Shown here: positions 50,524-59,837 of the stretch, one piece after another
Layout: each line of letters starts with the position of its first letter
Position numbering within the stretch: position 1 is the first letter of the stretch
Assembly (NCBI GenBank): GCA_011390335.1
Contig: JAABSO010000010.1
Coordinates: 1 to 64,000, forward strand
Length of the DNA stretch: 64,000 nucleotides
Direction of reading: 5' to 3'
Source: Desulfotignum sp.
Lineage (GTDB): Bacteria; Desulfobacterota; Desulfobacteria; Desulfobacterales; Desulfobacteraceae
Notes under the pieces: generated by a model
The model's input: the letters and a program-made list of their open reading frames with translations, nothing else
Told to the model about the DNA's origin: nothing
The model's database searches: none
Program-made: the position numbers and the translations under genes

Positions 50524-51760
50524 ATCCAAAAAAACTGTTTTTCTGAATGGAATTGGCACCCTGGTGATCGGGATTGCCCTGTGTTTTTTTACAGGATGCG
50601 GGTTTTTTGAACCCAAAGAGCCCGGGGACATACGGGAGCAGTCACTGGAAAAACTGCCAGTGAAAAAGTATCCGAAATTTGCCGATACCCAAAATTTTTC
50701 AGGGCTTGACCAGGCCCTGGCCCAGAGCCTGGTCTATTTTAACAAACTGCCCGGATCCCGGCAGTTTACTTTTGGACCGGACCTTTATACTGCCGCGCAC
50801 ATGATCCGCACCATTGAAACTCTGCAGACATTTGTTTCAGGCAATCCGTCTGAAGCGGATCTTAACCGGTTTATCCGGGATCGCTTTCATGTGTATGCAA
50901 GCGCAGCCAATGACAAAAACCAGGTTCTGTTCACCGGGTATTTTGAACCCACCTACAACGGCAGCCTGTATCCGGATGACCGGTTTTTGTATCCTTTGTA
51001 TTCTTTGCCCGAAGATCTTGTGGAAATAGATCTGGCCATGTTTTCCGACAAGTATAAAGGCCATGACCGCCTGAAGGGCCGGGTGGCGAAAAACCGGGTG
51101 GTGCCCTATTTTTCCCGGCAGGATATAAACGTCATGACCGATTTTCACCAGCGGGCGGTTCCTGTGGCCTGGCTTGAAAGCCGGGTGGATCGGTTTTTTC
51201 TGGAAATTCAGGGATCCGGCAGGATCCAGACCCCGGAAAAAGAGATCATCCGGGTGCATTATGCCGGCAGCAACGGCAACCGGTATCGGTCCATCGGCCG
51301 GTATCTCATTGAAAAACAGGAAATTGCCAAAGAAAACATGTCCATGCAGGCTATCCGTCAATGGCTGGAAGACCATCCCGAGCGTATGGATGAAGTGCTG
51401 CACCACAACGAAAGTTTTGTGTTTTTCAGAACGGAAACAGGCGGGCCTTTTGGCAGTATCGGGGTGCAATTGACACCGCTGCGGTCCATGGCCACCGATT
51501 ACAGGCTGTTTCCCAGGGGAGCCCCTTGCTTTGTGAACACCGCCTTGCCTGATCCTGATAAGCTGGACAGTTTCGAAATGTCAACAGACCTGGATCAGTG
51601 GGACAGGGTGTCGCTGTTTGTGATGAACCAGGACACCGGTGGTGCCATCCGGGGTCCGGGCCGGGCAGACCTGTTCTGCGGCAGTGACGGGTATGCCCGG
51701 TTTGCAGCCGGTCATATGAATATCCGGGGACAGCTGTATTTTCTTGTGCTGAAACCCTGA
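50513..51760 (+). CDS. mltA: Membrane-bound lytic murein transglycosylase A (MltA)
   Basis: A 415-residue lipoprotein with lipobox FTGC (Cys29). The MltA barrel signatures FTGYFEPTYNGS, FLEIQGSGRI and RVHYAGSNGNRYRSIG are present, and a C-terminal 3D-type motif MNQDTGGAIRGPGRADLF carries the catalytic Asp. It cleaves peptidoglycan to 1,6-anhydromuropeptides at the outer membrane. It overlaps rmuC by 11 bases. Confidence 0.92.
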   Translation: MICKSKKTVFLNGIGTLVIGIALCFFTGCGFFEPKEPGDIREQSLEKLPVKKYPKFADTQNFSGLDQALAQSLVYFNKLPGSRQFTFGPDLYTAAHMIRTIETLQTFVSGNPSEADLNRFIRDRFHVYASAANDKNQVLFTGYFEPTYNGSLYPDDRFLYPLYSLPEDLVEIDLAMFSDKYKGHDRLKGRVAKNRVVPYFSRQDINVMTDFHQRAVPVAWLESRVDRFFLEIQGSGRIQTPEKEIIRVHYAGSNGNRYRSIGRYLIEKQEIAKENMSMQAIRQWLEDHPERMDEVLHHNESFVFFRTETGGPFGSIGVQLTPLRSMATDYRLFPRGAPCFVNTALPDPDKLDSFEMSTDLDQWDRVSLFVMNQDTGGAIRGPGRADLFCGSDGYARFAAGHMNIRGQLYFLVLKP

Positions 51761-51803
51761 ACAGGCTTATTGACCAGATCCATTGCAAGGGTCCTGACCA
51801 GAT

Positions 51804-51838
51804 CCCCCTGTGGGTGCCCTGTGACCGGATCGTCAGTT
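51804..51838. repeat. R2 fragment
   Basis: GATCCCCCTGTGGGTGCCCT followed by GTGACCGGATCGTCAG matches one arm and the loop edge of the R2 core. No partner arm is present. Confidence 0.4.
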
Positions 51839-51942
51839 TTTTTTCATTCCGGGCCGGGCGCAGGGTTCCTGGGGGGGGACAGACGTCGGGCAGCCAAAAG
51901 GCGTTGTTGGGATGGCTCCGGGCAGCGCTCTTTGCCTGCAGG

Positions 51943-52968
51943 TCAGCGCCAGACAATGTCTTGTGATCTGAACATCAAAAACACCTCTTTGCCCGGCTGC
52001 AGAAGCAGGCTGCCGGTAAGTTCCGGATCAAGGCCCAGCATGAAAGTCATTTCAGGCACTGCAATGGTGGTCATGATCTCCTGTTGCTTTCCGGTCATAT
52101 GCATGGACTGAATCTGTCCTTTTAACTGATTGTCATACCTGTTGTCTGTTTCACGGCCTGTGGTCAGGTGGATTTTTTCCCGCCTGATAATGGCGGCTTT
52201 GCCGGACCGGGCTGCAGGAGGCAGAACAATACACTGGCTGTTGTCCAGAATTTTTGTCAGTCCCTGTCTGCCGGTGGTGTAGGGGCCGGGAATAATGATC
52301 TCCATGCCTGTGGAAAACAGGGTGCCGTTGTTGATGGAAATCTGGGTGTCGCTGCAGTCAAACAGCCAGGCCAGGTCGTGGCTGGCAATTACCAGGGTGG
52401 TGCCCCAGTTTTTTCGTGCTGCCAGGGCTGCCTGGCGGATCAGGGCCGCACTTTGGGCATCCACGCTGGCAACCGGTTCATCTAACAGAAGCACCTTAGG
52501 TTTGAGGATGAGCCGGGCAGCCATTGCCACCCGCTGGGCTTCCCCCCCGGAAAGGGCATGCCACTGGCGATGGGCAAACCCCTCATATGCCAGACCCACC
52601 CTGGCCAGTGCCCGGCGGATGCGGGTCTGTATGTCTGCGGTATCCCGGCGGATCTGCAGGCCGTAGGCAATGTTTTCATAGACGGTCCGCCTGAGGAGGT
52701 AAGGTTTCTGGGTGACCAGGGTCACCCGGGACCTGATGTTCGGAGAAAATGGATATTCCCGGCGGCCGTTGAAAAATATTTTTCCCGTGGCAGGGCGCAT
52801 GGCAAAGGCCAGCAGTTTGAGCAGGGTGCTCTTGCCGGAACCGTTGGGACCCAGCAACCCTGTGATGGACCCTTTGGCAATGGCAAGATGCGCAATGTCC
52901 AGCACTTTTTTGTCCCCGTAAAGATAGGTGACATTTTCCAGCAGATATGCAGGGTCGGTCCGGGTCAT
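51943..52968 (-). CDS. tupC: Tungstate/molybdate ABC transporter ATPase TupC-like
   Basis: A 341-residue ATPase. Walker A GLLGPNGSGKSTLLKLL, signature LSGGEAQRVAMAARL, Walker B LLLDEPVASVD and the switch His of IASHDLAWLF are present. A C-terminal TOBE-like oxyanion-binding region (about 275-341) follows. ATG 52968 overlaps the permease stop (ATGA). Pairs with the TupB-like permease. Confidence 0.85.
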   Translation of the reverse strand: MTRTDPAYLLENVTYLYGDKKVLDIAHLAIAKGSITGLLGPNGSGKSTLLKLLAFAMRPATGKIFFNGRREYPFSPNIRSRVTLVTQKPYLLRRTVYENIAYGLQIRRDTADIQTRIRRALARVGLAYEGFAHRQWHALSGGEAQRVAMAARLILKPKVLLLDEPVASVDAQSAALIRQAALAARKNWGTTLVIASHDLAWLFDCSDTQISINNGTLFSTGMEIIIPGPYTTGRQGLTKILDNSQCIVLPPAARSGKAAIIRREKIHLTTGRETDNRYDNQLKGQIQSMHMTGKQQEIMTTIAVPEMTFMLGLDPELTGSLLLQPGKEVFLMFRSQDIVWR

Positions 52969-53651
52969 TTTTTCCTCAGAACGGACAGGCAGATGTTTAC
53001 ACAAAAGGCAATGAAGATAAGGACCAGCCCCAGGGCAATGCCGTCGGCAAACTGGCCTTTGCTGGTTTCAAGGGCAATGGCCGTGGTGATGGTTCTGGTG
53101 TGGTATTTAATATTGCCCCCCACCATCATGGAGATGCCCACTTCAGTGAGAACACGGCCATAGGCAGTGACAGCACCAGCCATGATCCCGTACCGGACTT
53201 CCCACAGACAGGTACGGATGATATTCAGCTTTGCCGCGCCTAAGGAGACCAGGGTCAGCTTCAGGTCCGGGTCGATGTTTTCCACGGTGGCGGCGGTGAT
53301 GGCGATGATAACTGGCAGAGCCAGAAGGGTCTGGCCCATGGCAATACCGGTGATAGTGAACAGCAGGCCGAACTCTCCCAACGGCCCCTGGCTGGAGATG
53401 AGGGCATAGATGATCAGGCCGATGGAAACAGTGGGCAGGGCCAGAAGGGTGTCTACCAGGGTCCGTAGGGGGCGTTTGCCCGGAAAATCAAAATATCCCA
53501 GCACAAACCCCATGGGGAGCCCTGCGGTAAGGCTGGCAGCCATGGCCCAGGTTGAGGCTTTCAGTGTGGCAGATATGGCTGTAAAAGTGGCTGCATCAAG
53601 ACGGATGAGCAGAAAAACGGCTTTTACAAAGCCTTCCAGGATAAAATCCAT
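52965..53651 (-). CDS. tupB: Tungstate ABC transporter permease TupB-like
   Basis: A 228-residue permease with about five helices. The segments TLLALPTVSIGLIIYALIS, GRVLTEVGISMMVGGNI and TTAIALETSKGQFADGIALG are highly characteristic of TupB. No TupA binding protein is adjacent, so it must be encoded elsewhere or shared. Proximity to molybdenum cofactor genes fits supply of Mo/W for anaerobic oxidoreductases. Confidence 0.87.
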   Translation of the reverse strand: MDFILEGFVKAVFLLIRLDAATFTAISATLKASTWAMAASLTAGLPMGFVLGYFDFPGKRPLRTLVDTLLALPTVSIGLIIYALISSQGPLGEFGLLFTITGIAMGQTLLALPVIIAITAATVENIDPDLKLTLVSLGAAKLNIIRTCLWEVRYGIMAGAVTAYGRVLTEVGISMMVGGNIKYHTRTITTAIALETSKGQFADGIALGLVLIFIAFCVNICLSVLRKK

Positions 53652-53699
53652 ATACTATTTTCACAGTTTTCCGGCATTAGAGACAAATGGTTTGTGTGC

Positions 53700-53721
53700 C
53701 ACCCGGCCTTTTTGCCGGGTG
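53700..53721 (-). other. Leader hairpin upstream of tupB
   Basis: On the minus strand CACCCGGC and GCCGGGTG form an 8-base-pair stem with a 6-base A-rich loop, just after the promoter and about 50 bases before tupB. It is too small for the known molybdenum cofactor riboswitch. It could be an operator or an mRNA 5' stabiliser. Confidence 0.45.
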
Positions 53722-53726
53722 AGACT

Positions 53727-53756
53727 GTCATACACCAAATCCTGAAAAGGTGTCAA
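53727..53756 (-). promoter_or_regulatory. Sigma-70-type promoter of tupBC
   Basis: On the minus strand -35 TTGACA (53751-53756) and -10 TATGAC (53727-53732) are 18 bases apart, about 75 bases before the tupB start. Confidence 0.6.
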
Positions 53757-53875
53757 TGACTTTGTTTATTTTTGTCACCATGGGTATAATTCCATATCAT
53801 AATATTGTATCTAAGGAAATTTCCCTCATTGGCTACCAGAAATAACCATAAATTACAATTTGTCGGCCAGCGTGC

Positions 53876-54124
53876 TTATCGGTCTTTTAAAAAAATGTCA
53901 TGGTATTCATCTTCTGTGATATGGCGTTTCAAACAGTCATTGACAAACAGGTAGATCTCTTCCAGTTCTGTGTCGGAAAGCCGCGGCACAAAGGTTTCCA
54001 TAAAATTGTCTTCGGCAAATTTCTGCAGGTAAAACATGAGGGTCTGTTCATCTGTCTTCCGGTCCATGCCAAAGGCGCCAAGCCCTTTGTAGTTATGGAC
54101 AAACTGGTGGGTGTCTTTTTTCAT
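53876..54124 (-). CDS. Small conserved hypothetical protein
   Basis: An 82-residue soluble protein of unknown function, starting MKKDTHQFVHNYKGLGAFGM and ending with an acidic helix (EDEYHDIFLKDR). It is well composed for a real gene (even codon use, acidic and aromatic residues), but no domain is recognised. It stands alone on the minus strand between tupB and an R2 element. Confidence 0.6.
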   Translation of the reverse strand: MKKDTHQFVHNYKGLGAFGMDRKTDEQTLMFYLQKFAEDNFMETFVPRLSDTELEEIYLFVNDCLKRHITEDEYHDIFLKDR

Positions 54125-54317
54125 ATCAAATGTCTGGTCTCCTGTTTTGGGGCATGTCCGGTAGAACCTGATGCCGCCCCTTCAGACATCAGCGCCTTGT
54201 GTTGTATCCTGATATCCTGCCCCAGGCAAGTTTTTGTGTAAATTTGTAGAAAAACGGTTCCGCTTACCGGTTTACAGAAACCAATTGAGGATGTAAGATA
54301 CCTGCGATGACCAACAG

Positions 54318-54475
54318 GACAGGGTAATCGCATGTAGCTGCAGCGTCACCTAAATTGGCATAGCCCCCTGATGGTGCCGTGTGACAGGACCGTCAGATGC
54401 CAATCTCTGGCCGATCGCACGGCACCATCAGGGGGCGGGGTATCAGGCAGCTGAACAGGATATGGTTCCATGCGA
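54318..54475. repeat. R2 repeat element, full copy, inverted
   Basis: Reverse orientation relative to the copy at 47342. The core hairpin starts CCCCCTGATGGTGCCGTG at 54364 and its complementary arm ends at 54435. Compensatory changes in the two arms (GAGGG to GATGG and its complement CCCTC to CCATC) keep the stem paired. Flanks CAGGGTAATCGCATGTAGC and CAGCTGAACAGGATATGG are shared. It occupies most of the 376-base gap before the HPt gene. Confidence 0.85.
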
Positions 54476-54500
54476 TGGCCCTTACCAACAGGAGGTTCCA

Positions 54501-54809
54501 ATGGATTATAAACACTTGGCCGACCAGCTGGATATGGATGAAACCGAATTTTCAGAGCTGGTCACATTGTTTGTGGATACCACCCGGACTGATCTGGAAA
54601 AAGTCCGCCAGGGGGTGTCCTGTGGAGATCCCCGCCAGGCTTCGGCAGCAGCACATTCCATAAAAGGGGCAGCCGGAAACCTGGGATTCACCCAAATGGC
54701 AGATTTGGCCCAAAAAATGGAATCAGCTGCCAACAGCGGCAGCCTTGAAGGTTTTGATGCCTATATTACAGATCTTGAAACCCGGGTGGATGCCCTGACC
54801 CCCACCTGA
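54501..54809 (+). CDS. HPt phosphotransfer-domain protein
   Basis: A 102-residue stand-alone histidine phosphotransfer domain. The acceptor His52 is in AAAHSIKGAAGNLGF. AGGAGG lies 6-7 bases before ATG 54501. It begins a run with the RsbU-like and RsbW-like genes, so it may pass phosphate to the receiver of the RsbU-like protein. The donor kinase is not in the neighbourhood. Confidence 0.85.
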   Translation: MDYKHLADQLDMDETEFSELVTLFVDTTRTDLEKVRQGVSCGDPRQASAAAHSIKGAAGNLGFTQMADLAQKMESAANSGSLEGFDAYITDLETRVDALTPT

Positions 54810-54839
54810 TACTTTCCCAACCATAAAGGCAGAGGGATA

Positions 54840-55961
54840 ATGGAAAAAATGCAGCCTTACACCGTGCTTGCCGTGGATGATAACCTGTTGAACCTCAAGA
54901 TGATAGAAAAATCTTTGTCCAGGGAGGGGTATCAGATTTTTATTGCCGGTAACGGATCAGAAGGCCGGACCATTGCCAGAGAAAAACACCCTGACCTGAT
55001 CCTGCTGGATATTGAGATGCCCGGAGAAAACGGATTTGAGGTGATCAAAAAATTAAAAGAAGACGCTGTCACGAACCTGATACCGGTGATTTTTCTCACC
55101 GGGATCAGTGATGTGAATGCCAAACTCAAGGGATTTGATCTCGGGGCAGTGGACTATATCACCAAACCGTTTCATCCTCTGGAGGTGCTGGCCCGGGTCC
55201 GGATTCATCTCAAACTTTCCATTGCCACCAACTCTTTGATTCAGGATCAGGCAGCAAAGCTGCTGCAGGTAGCCGAAGCCCAGACCGCCATGCTGCCTGT
55301 GCCAAAAAGTTTTCCTGCTGCAAGATTCGGGGTGTACTATAAAGCGCTGGAGGAGGCAGGCGGAGATTTCTATGATGTTTTGAACATCAGTGATTTTATT
55401 ACAGGATATTTTGTGGCGGATTTTTCCGGTCATGACATCAAGACCAGTTATCTGACAGCATCCATCAAAGCCCTGCTGGTCCAGAACTGCACGCCGTTAT
55501 ATTCCCCCAGGGAAAGCATGAAGATGGTCAATGCGGTGCTCAAAAAAATTCTGCCCCAGGAAAAATATCTGACTGCCTGTTATCTGCACCTGAACCGTTC
55601 CACCATGACCATGACCCTTGTCAATGCTGGTCACCCCCCTGCGGCATGCCTGCCGGTTCAGGGGGACGCATTTCTGGTAAAATCCCAGGGGGATATTCTG
55701 GGCATGTTTTCTGACGCACATTTTGGTGTCACCCGCATCAAGGTATCCAGAGGAGACCGGTTTTTTGTGTATTCAGACGGGCTGGTGGAATCTGTGGGTA
55801 AAAAAACCAACTGGATCGCTGGTGCCCGAAAACTGCTGCCTGTTTTCAAGGATCTGCAGCAGTTTTCCTGTGCAGAGGCCCCCGGCCGATTGATTCGGCA
55901 CCTGTTTGCTGAAAATAGTCGCCCGGAAGATGATATTGTCGTGCTCTGCATCGAGGTATGA
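54840..55961 (+). CDS. Receiver-PP2C (RsbU/SpoIIE-type) phosphatase
   Basis: A 373-residue protein. The receiver at about 7-125 has D13/D14, phospho-acceptor D57 (LLDIEMPGENGF) and K108-type YITKPF. A linker helix precedes a SpoIIE/PP2C phosphatase domain (about 165-373) with GGDFYDVL, VADFSGHD, LVNAGHPPA and RPEDDIVVLC. It should dephosphorylate an anti-anti-sigma factor under receiver control. ATGA overlap with the next gene. Confidence 0.9.
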   Translation: MEKMQPYTVLAVDDNLLNLKMIEKSLSREGYQIFIAGNGSEGRTIAREKHPDLILLDIEMPGENGFEVIKKLKEDAVTNLIPVIFLTGISDVNAKLKGFDLGAVDYITKPFHPLEVLARVRIHLKLSIATNSLIQDQAAKLLQVAEAQTAMLPVPKSFPAARFGVYYKALEEAGGDFYDVLNISDFITGYFVADFSGHDIKTSYLTASIKALLVQNCTPLYSPRESMKMVNAVLKKILPQEKYLTACYLHLNRSTMTMTLVNAGHPPAACLPVQGDAFLVKSQGDILGMFSDAHFGVTRIKVSRGDRFFVYSDGLVESVGKKTNWIAGARKLLPVFKDLQQFSCAEAPGRLIRHLFAENSRPEDDIVVLCIEV

Positions 55962-56422
55962 GCTCCATGGCCCGGAAAAACAGAAAATTACAGATCACCC
56001 AGACGGATAATATGCTTGATATCCGGTTTTCTTCCAGTCTGGAAAATATTGATGCAGCATGCCGGGTTGTCACCCGGTATCTGTTGAATTGCCTGGCTGC
56101 GGTGCAAAGGCCTGACCAGTTGTTTGCCGTTAATCTTGTGATGCGGGAAGGGCTGACCAACGCGGTGCTCCATGGCAATAAAAGTGACATCACAAAAGAT
56201 GTCAGGCTCACGCTGAAGATCGTTGATGAGACATCCATCTTCCTGGAAATTGAAGACCAGGGCGATGGATTTGACTGGCGAAAACATAAGGATTCTGAAT
56301 TTCCTTTGGCAGCGGATCACGGCCGGGGGATTCCCATTATGGGAACCTATTTCACAAGATATACCTATAACGAAAAAGGAAACATTCTGTTTTTGCAAAT
56401 GGATTTCACGTCCCGAATTTAA
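55958..56422 (+). CDS. RsbW-type anti-sigma factor/serine kinase
   Basis: A 154-residue HATPase of the GHKL type: VMREGLTNAVLHGN (N-box), IEDQGDGFDW (G1) and HGRGIPIMGTYF (G2). It is the partner-switching kinase expected with a SpoIIE phosphatase. No STAS anti-anti-sigma gene or sigma factor lies beside it, so the partners are elsewhere. ATG 55958 overlaps the preceding stop. Confidence 0.87.
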   Translation: MSSMARKNRKLQITQTDNMLDIRFSSSLENIDAACRVVTRYLLNCLAAVQRPDQLFAVNLVMREGLTNAVLHGNKSDITKDVRLTLKIVDETSIFLEIEDQGDGFDWRKHKDSEFPLAADHGRGIPIMGTYFTRYTYNEKGNILFLQMDFTSRI

Positions 56423-56568
56423 TTTTAATGTAACACGTTCCTAATATGATGCTAGCAAAAACAAGGTACATAATCGGTTTGGATGTGACATGCGAAACAC
56501 CTTGAAAACAGACACCAGGTTCTGTTTATCCAGAGGGTGATTGCAGTTTTTTACTATGAGGAGGAAGT

Positions 56569-57216
56569 ATGACAAACCATTTGCACCGGGCAATGGACAA
56601 AATAAAAAAAGAAATTCTTTCCCTGGGGGCCCTGGTGGAGGACCGTTTTAAAAAATCCATTGAAGCGGTGCGCACGGAAAACCTGCAGTTGGCACAATTT
56701 ATCATAGATACGGACTTTGAAGTGGATGAACGGGAAATTGAGGTGGAAGAAGAATGCCTCAAAATCCTGGCATTGTATCAGCCTGTTGCAACGGACCTGC
56801 GCCTGATTGTGGCGGTGATCAAAATCAACAACGATCTGGAGCGGATCGGCGATTATGCCGGCAACATTGCAAGACGGTTTATCACCTCTTCTGATGATCC
56901 GAAGAAGTTTGGGTATGATTATACCGCCATGGCGGAGCAGGCCGCCAAAATGCTCAAGTTGAGCCTGGATGCCCTGGTGGGCATGGATGTGGAAATGGCC
57001 TATACGGTTCTGGAAATGGATGAAGAGGTCAATACCATGAGAAATGAAGCCTACCGCACCATGAAGGCCGATATCCGTAAACATCCGGACATGGTGACGG
57101 AAATTATCAATATGTATTTGATTTCCCGGCATATTGAACGCATCGGAGACCATACCACAAACATTGCCGAAGAGGTGGTCTATCTTATTGAAGGGGATAT
57201 CATCCGCCACACCTGA
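56569..57216 (+). CDS. phoU: Phosphate signalling protein PhoU
   Basis: A 215-residue all-helical protein with two PhoU repeats: DLRLIVAVIKINNDLERIGD (first) and ISRHIERIGDHTTNIAEEV (second), each with the metal-binding E/D-RIGD-type motif. GAGGAGGAA precedes the ATG. It is followed by phoB and phoR. The pst transporter genes are not adjacent. Confidence 0.92.
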   Translation: MTNHLHRAMDKIKKEILSLGALVEDRFKKSIEAVRTENLQLAQFIIDTDFEVDEREIEVEEECLKILALYQPVATDLRLIVAVIKINNDLERIGDYAGNIARRFITSSDDPKKFGYDYTAMAEQAAKMLKLSLDALVGMDVEMAYTVLEMDEEVNTMRNEAYRTMKADIRKHPDMVTEIINMYLISRHIERIGDHTTNIAEEVVYLIEGDIIRHT

Positions 57217-57303
57217 TTTCGGACACTGCTGCCGAACAGATACCTGTAGATGCGGCTGCCAGGCTGCTGCATCACCCATAAACACATCACACAGGAAATA
57301 GAC

Positions 57304-57996
57304 ATGGCCAGAGAAACCATATTGATTGTAGATGATGAAGAAGATATTATCGAACTGATCAAGTATAACCTGAAAAACGAGGGATATGATATTCTCACGG
57401 CATCCACCGGGGAACAGGCCATCAAGATTGCCAGGCACTCCTTGCCGGATCTTATTGTGCTGGATCTTATGCTGCCGGGTATTGACGGCCTGGAGGTGAC
57501 CAAATTTTTGAAAAATTCTGCACAGACAAAGGATCTGCCCATTGTCATGCTGACAGCAAAGGGGGAGGAATCAGATATCGTCACCGGCCTGGAGCTGGGG
57601 GCCAATGATTATATTTCCAAGCCCTTCAGCCCCAAAGAGCTGCTGGCAAGAATCCGGGCCATTTTGCGGCGCCGCAGAAAACATGCATTGGATGACCCGC
57701 CTGCCAGTATCCGCCAGGTGGGGGAAATGACTATTGACCGTGCCAAACATGTGGTCACCATCCAGGGGGAGGCGGTGGATCTGACCTTGTCTGAATTTGA
57801 ACTGCTGTCATTTTTGTCAGATAAAAAAGGCTGGGTTTTCACAAGAAACCAGATCATGGATGCCATTCATGGTGAAAACTATGCAGTGACAGAAAGAAGC
57901 ATTGATGTAATTATCGTGGGACTGCGCAAAAAACTCAAATCCTATGCATCCCGTATTGAAACCGTAAGAGGCGTGGGCTACCGGTTCAAAGAATAA
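57304..57996 (+). CDS. phoB: Phosphate-regulon response regulator PhoB
   Basis: A 230-residue OmpR-family regulator. The receiver has D10/D11, acceptor D54 (IVLDLMLPGIDG) and K105-type DYISKPFSP. A winged-helix domain at about 130-228 contains LTLSEFELLSFL and RGVGYRF. ATG 57304 follows AGGAAA; an upstream in-frame ATG lacks a site. It acts with PhoR. Confidence 0.9.
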   Translation: MARETILIVDDEEDIIELIKYNLKNEGYDILTASTGEQAIKIARHSLPDLIVLDLMLPGIDGLEVTKFLKNSAQTKDLPIVMLTAKGEESDIVTGLELGANDYISKPFSPKELLARIRAILRRRRKHALDDPPASIRQVGEMTIDRAKHVVTIQGEAVDLTLSEFELLSFLSDKKGWVFTRNQIMDAIHGENYAVTERSIDVIIVGLRKKLKSYASRIETVRGVGYRFKE

Positions 57997-58051
57997 TGGG
58001 ACAAGAAACTAAAGACAAAAAGCAAACGTGTAATAAAGAAATAAAAATATT

Positions 58052-59821
58052 ATGAAAAAACGAAAACTGATCTGGCGGATTTTTCCTTTTTTTTTAATCA
58101 TCATTATCGTCTCTCTCTTTCTGGAAGCCTGGTATTTCATAAACCATTCACGACAGTTTTTTTTGGAAAACTCGGAAAAAGAGCTGACCATCCGTGCCAG
58201 GCTCATCCAGCTGAAACTGGCCAGTGCCATGGCCGAAAAACAGGACCTGGAGCTGGATGACCTGTGCAAGCAGCTGGGAGAATCCATCCAGACAAGGGTG
58301 ACCATTATTCTTCCCTCAGGAGAGGTGGTGGGAGATTCATTCGCCCGAATCAAGCCCATGGAAAACCATAAAAACAGGCCTGAGATTCAGGCAGCCCTGC
58401 AGGGGAAAAAAGGCATGTCAATCCGGCACAGCACTACTTTGGATGACACCATGATGTATATTGCCCTGCCTGTGACCACACCTGAAGGGGGGGTCAGGGC
58501 CGTGGTCAGGACCGCGTTTTCCATTTCTGCCATTGACAAAAACATTGATGACATGCGCAATAAAATTTTTCTGTTTCTTGTTCTCACGGTTTTTACGGCA
58601 GCTGCAGCCTCTTTGTATGTATCACGTAGAATCATCAGGCCCCTGGAAAGTATCAAGCAGGGGGCCCAGGCATTTGCCCGGGGAAATTTGTCCAACCGTC
58701 TGGCATTGCCAGATACCGAAGAACTCTCGGAGCTGGCCAGGGCCATGAACCAGATGGCGCAAAATCTGGATGACCGGATCAAGGATTCCCTGGACCGGCG
58801 AAAAGAGCTGGAAGCGGTGCATGGCAGCATGCAGGAAGGGGTGATCGCCATTGGCAATGACGAGCAGATTATCACCATTAACAATGCTGCTGCCAGGATT
58901 TTCAACTTTCCCCCTGACCAGTTGAAAAACCGGAACATCCTGGAGGTGGCGCGTAATTTTGCACTTCAGAATTTTATCCAGAAAGCCCTTTCCACCCATG
59001 AGCCGGTGGAGGATGACATTTTTATCCAGCAAGACGGGGACCATATCCTCAATATCCATTCCAGTGCCCTGTGGGATGCCAGGGAGCAGCGGATGGGCAC
59101 CCTGATCATTTTCCATGACATCACCCGCATCCGCCGGCTGGAGAGAATGCACAAGGACTTTGCCGCCAACGTGTCCCATGAACTCAAAACCCCGTTGACC
59201 ACCATCAAGGGGTTCATTGAAACCCTTCAGGAGATGGTGGCAGGCAAAAGCGAAGATGCAGCCGGGTTTTTAAAAATCATAGAAAAAAATGTCAACCGGA
59301 TGATTGCACTGATCAATGATCTGCTGGCACTGTCCAGACTTGAGCGCCTGGAGGGAACCGGAATAGAGTTTGAAGAAAACCATTTGTCCACAATGATTGA
59401 AGATGCGGTGGGCTCCTGCCGGGCCATGGCAGAAAAAAAACAGATGCAGATCCATGTGGACTGTCCAGAGGACCTGACCGCCATGGTGGACCCTATTCTC
59501 ATGGAACAGGCCATTGCCAACCTTGTAGAAAATGCCGTAAAATACAGTCCGGAAAAAACACAGGTGGATATCACAGCCAGGGGAACAGACCAGTGGGTGG
59601 AGATAGCTGTCACTGATTTTGGAAACGGTATCAGCAAGGAGCATCTGCCGAAAGTCTTTAACCGTTTTTACCGGGTGGACAAGGGCAGAAGCCGCCAGGA
59701 AGGGGGGACCGGATTAGGGCTTGCCATTGTCAAACACATTGTCCAGTACCACAACGGCCGTATCACGGTTGACTCTGTCAAGGGAAAAGGCACCACCTTT
59801 CATATCTGCATTCCTTGCTGA
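58052..59821 (+). CDS. phoR: Phosphate-regulon sensor kinase PhoR
   Basis: A 589-residue membrane kinase. Helices at about 8-30 and 172-191 flank a periplasmic domain of about 140 residues, larger than in enteric PhoR. HAMP (192-245), PAS (about 255-365), HisKA with His376 (AANVSHELKTPLTTIKGF) and a HATPase domain (VTDFGNGIS, GGTGLGLAIVKHI) follow. The larger sensor domain is typical of PhoR outside enterics. It is the third gene of phoU-phoB-phoR. Confidence 0.9.
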   Translation: MKKRKLIWRIFPFFLIIIIVSLFLEAWYFINHSRQFFLENSEKELTIRARLIQLKLASAMAEKQDLELDDLCKQLGESIQTRVTIILPSGEVVGDSFARIKPMENHKNRPEIQAALQGKKGMSIRHSTTLDDTMMYIALPVTTPEGGVRAVVRTAFSISAIDKNIDDMRNKIFLFLVLTVFTAAAASLYVSRRIIRPLESIKQGAQAFARGNLSNRLALPDTEELSELARAMNQMAQNLDDRIKDSLDRRKELEAVHGSMQEGVIAIGNDEQIITINNAAARIFNFPPDQLKNRNILEVARNFALQNFIQKALSTHEPVEDDIFIQQDGDHILNIHSSALWDAREQRMGTLIIFHDITRIRRLERMHKDFAANVSHELKTPLTTIKGFIETLQEMVAGKSEDAAGFLKIIEKNVNRMIALINDLLALSRLERLEGTGIEFEENHLSTMIEDAVGSCRAMAEKKQMQIHVDCPEDLTAMVDPILMEQAIANLVENAVKYSPEKTQVDITARGTDQWVEIAVTDFGNGISKEHLPKVFNRFYRVDKGRSRQEGGTGLGLAIVKHIVQYHNGRITVDSVKGKGTTFHICIPC

Positions 59822-59837
59822 TCCAGGGACAGGGGGC

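Noticed and set aside
53650-53760. Molybdenum cofactor riboswitch upstream of tupB
   Set aside because: The leader is only about 75 bases with a single 8-base-pair hairpin; the multi-helix Moco motif is not visible.
56422-56568. Pho box upstream of phoU
   Set aside because: No pair of CTGTCAT-like direct repeats at 11-base spacing could be found.
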